This document shows positions 11,116 to 12,182 of a stretch of 12,182 nucleotides of DNA, in pieces (position 1 is the first letter of the stretch; the number at the start of each line of letters is the position of its first letter). Location of the stretch: positions 1 to 12,182 of the forward strand of contig CABTYA010000031.1 of the NCBI GenBank assembly GCA_902488965.1, given 5' to 3'. This DNA is from an uncultured Veillonellaceae bacterium. Lineage in GTDB: Bacteria; Bacillota; Negativicutes; Veillonellales; Negativicoccaceae. A program made the translations under genes and the position numbers. Under the pieces are notes generated by a model. The model made no database searches, was not told where the DNA came from, and saw only the letters and a list, made by a program, of their open reading frames with translations.

Positions 11116-12182
11116 TTACGCTTTGACTGCGCGGGTGCGTACTTCTTCCTTGACGTTCGCGATGAAGTCGGCGAGCGCTACGCCGTCGGTTTCTTCCCCG
11201 TCACGCGCCCGCACCGAAATCGTTTCGGCGTCGACTTCCCGATTGCCCAAGATCAACATGTAAGGCACTTTTTCGAGCTGAGCGCCGCGGATCTTGTAGC
11301 CGAGTTTTTCGTTGCGTTCGTCGATTTCCGCACGGATACCCGCATCACGCAGCGCGCCGCCGACCTTGTGCGCGTAGTCGAGTTGATGCTCCGTCACGGG
11401 AATCACCTTCACCTGTACCGGTGCCAGCCATGTCGGGAACTTGCCCGCATAGTGTTCGATCAGGATCCCGATGAAACGTTCGATGCTGCCGAATCCCGCC
11501 CGATGCAGCATGACGGGGCGGTGCTTTTCGCCGTCCTCGCCGATGTAGGTCACATCAAAACGTTCCGGCATCTGCATATCAAGCTGAATCGTGCCGCACT
11601 GCCATGTCCGGCCGAGCGAGTCTTTGATATGGAAGTCCAGCTTCGGCCCGTAAAACGCGCCGTCGCCTTCGTTGACACGGTATTCGACGCCCGACGATTC
11701 CATCGCTTCGCGCAGGGTGTCGGTCGCCAGTTCCCAAATTTTTTCGTCGCCCATCGCATCGTCCGGACGGGTCGAGAGTTCGACACGGTATTCCAAGCCG
11801 AAGGCTTTGTAAATCCGATCGAAGAGTTCGAATACTTTCAGGATTTCTTCCTTCATTTGGCTCGGCAGGATAAAGAGGTGCGCGTCATCCTGCGTAAAGC
11901 AACGAACGCGGAACAGTCCGTGCAGCGCGCCGTGGAGTTCGTGGCGATGCACCAGACCGAGCTCGGCGACACGCATCGGCAGGTCGCGATAGCTGCGCAG
12001 GTCATTTTTGAAGTACAAAATCCCGCCCGGGCAGTTCATCGGCTTGACCGCGTAATCTTCGCCGTCGATTTGGGTAAAGTACATATTGTCGCGGTAGTGG
12101 TCCCAGTGCCCCGATTGCATCCACAAGTCGCGATTGAGGATAATCGGCGTCTGAATTTCGTCGTATGCCGTCTTCTGCTTGA
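11116..12182 (-). CDS. thrS: Threonyl-tRNA synthetase, C-terminal part (runs off the window)
   Basis: This class II synthetase charges tRNA-Thr; 354 C-terminal codons are present and the 5' end lies beyond the right edge. The catalytic core shows LWMQSGHWDHYRDNM, KPMNCPGG (zinc-ligand Cys), RVRCFTQDDAHLF (zinc-ligand His), and the HRAGFGSIERFIGILIEH block holding the third zinc ligand and motif 3. FPTWLAPVQVKVIPVT marks the start of the anticodon-binding domain. MNCPGG in place of MNCPGH, and HRHE before the motif 2 region, are common in Clostridia-type ThrS. The codon at 12124-12126 is an internal TTG (Leu) and not a start, since homology continues upstream to the window edge. N-terminal TGS and editing domains and any T-box leader would be outside the window. 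Confidence 0.97.
   Translation of the reverse strand, partial: KQKTAYDEIQTPIILNRDLWMQSGHWDHYRDNMYFTQIDGEDYAVKPMNCPGGILYFKNDLRSYRDLPMRVAELGLVHRHELHGALHGLFRVRCFTQDDAHLFILPSQMKEEILKVFELFDRIYKAFGLEYRVELSTRPDDAMGDEKIWELATDTLREAMESSGVEYRVNEGDGAFYGPKLDFHIKDSLGRTWQCGTIQLDMQMPERFDVTYIGEDGEKHRPVMLHRAGFGSIERFIGILIEHYAGKFPTWLAPVQVKVIPVTEHQLDYAHKVGGALRDAGIRAEIDERNEKLGYKIRGAQLEKVPYMLILGNREVDAETISVRARDGEETDGVALADFIANVKEEVRTRAVKA

Noticed and set aside
12124..12126. TTG as a start codon for a short ThrS
   Set aside because: Codons upstream to the window edge continue the ThrS alignment (for example YDEIQTPIILNRD), so this is an internal Leu codon and the gene is simply cut by the window.
1..12182. CRISPR array, insertion sequence or prophage
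   Set aside because: No regularly spaced repeats, transposase, integrase or phage structural genes are present; all gaps are accounted for by short intergenic regions.

Overview
The window looks like chromosomal DNA from a GC-rich, low-GC-Gram-positive-lineage bacterium, most likely a member of the Negativicutes (Selenomonas/Megasphaera-like). The reasons are sigma-A type promoters, strong AGGAGG-type ribosome binding sites, intrinsic terminators, a DUF4321 protein beside maf and radC (a Firmicutes arrangement), a Clostridia-like ThrS core, and anaerobe-type genes (fused TAXI-TRAP transporter, citrate lyase ligase, iron-alcohol-dehydrogenase homologue). The genus is inferred, not shown. I see no phage, insertion sequence or CRISPR.

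Layout. Bases 1-191 hold a tRNA-Thr(CGU) gene on the minus strand with its own promoter and terminator, plus a decayed tandem copy of its 3' half at the window edge. A 414-base divergent intergenic region follows. It contains a large inverted repeat, a short palindrome, an extended -10 promoter and a transcribed leader that can fold as a terminator/antiterminator switch. From 606 to 4001 (+) lies a tight three-gene TAXI-TRAP carboxylate uptake operon: lipoprotein binding protein, DUF1850 protein and fused DctQM permease, closed by a strong terminator. An orphan citrate lyase ligase gene (citC-like, 4158-5195, +) has its own promoter with an inverted repeat over the -35 region. It converges on an iron-containing alcohol dehydrogenase homologue (5248-6438, -), and the two share a bidirectional terminator.

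From 6542 to 10964 everything is on the minus strand. A LysR-type regulator precedes the dehydrogenase and has its own promoter. Upstream of it is a six-gene operon in the order lipoprotein, HAD phosphatase, two-TM PH-like protein, DUF4321, maf, radC. Its genes overlap by 1-4 bases or are one base apart, and it is driven by an extended -10 promoter next to a perfect 16-bp palindrome. The window ends inside thrS (minus strand, C-terminal part and its terminator).

How the genes fit together: the left half looks like uptake and metabolism of organic acids. The TRAP system imports a carboxylate, CitC activates citrate lyase encoded elsewhere, and the LysR protein probably controls the neighbouring dehydrogenase-like gene. 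The right half is house-keeping. The most notable points are the candidate attenuator or riboswitch ahead of the TRAP operon and the alcohol dehydrogenase homologue, in which all four usual metal ligands and key cofactor-loop residues are replaced.
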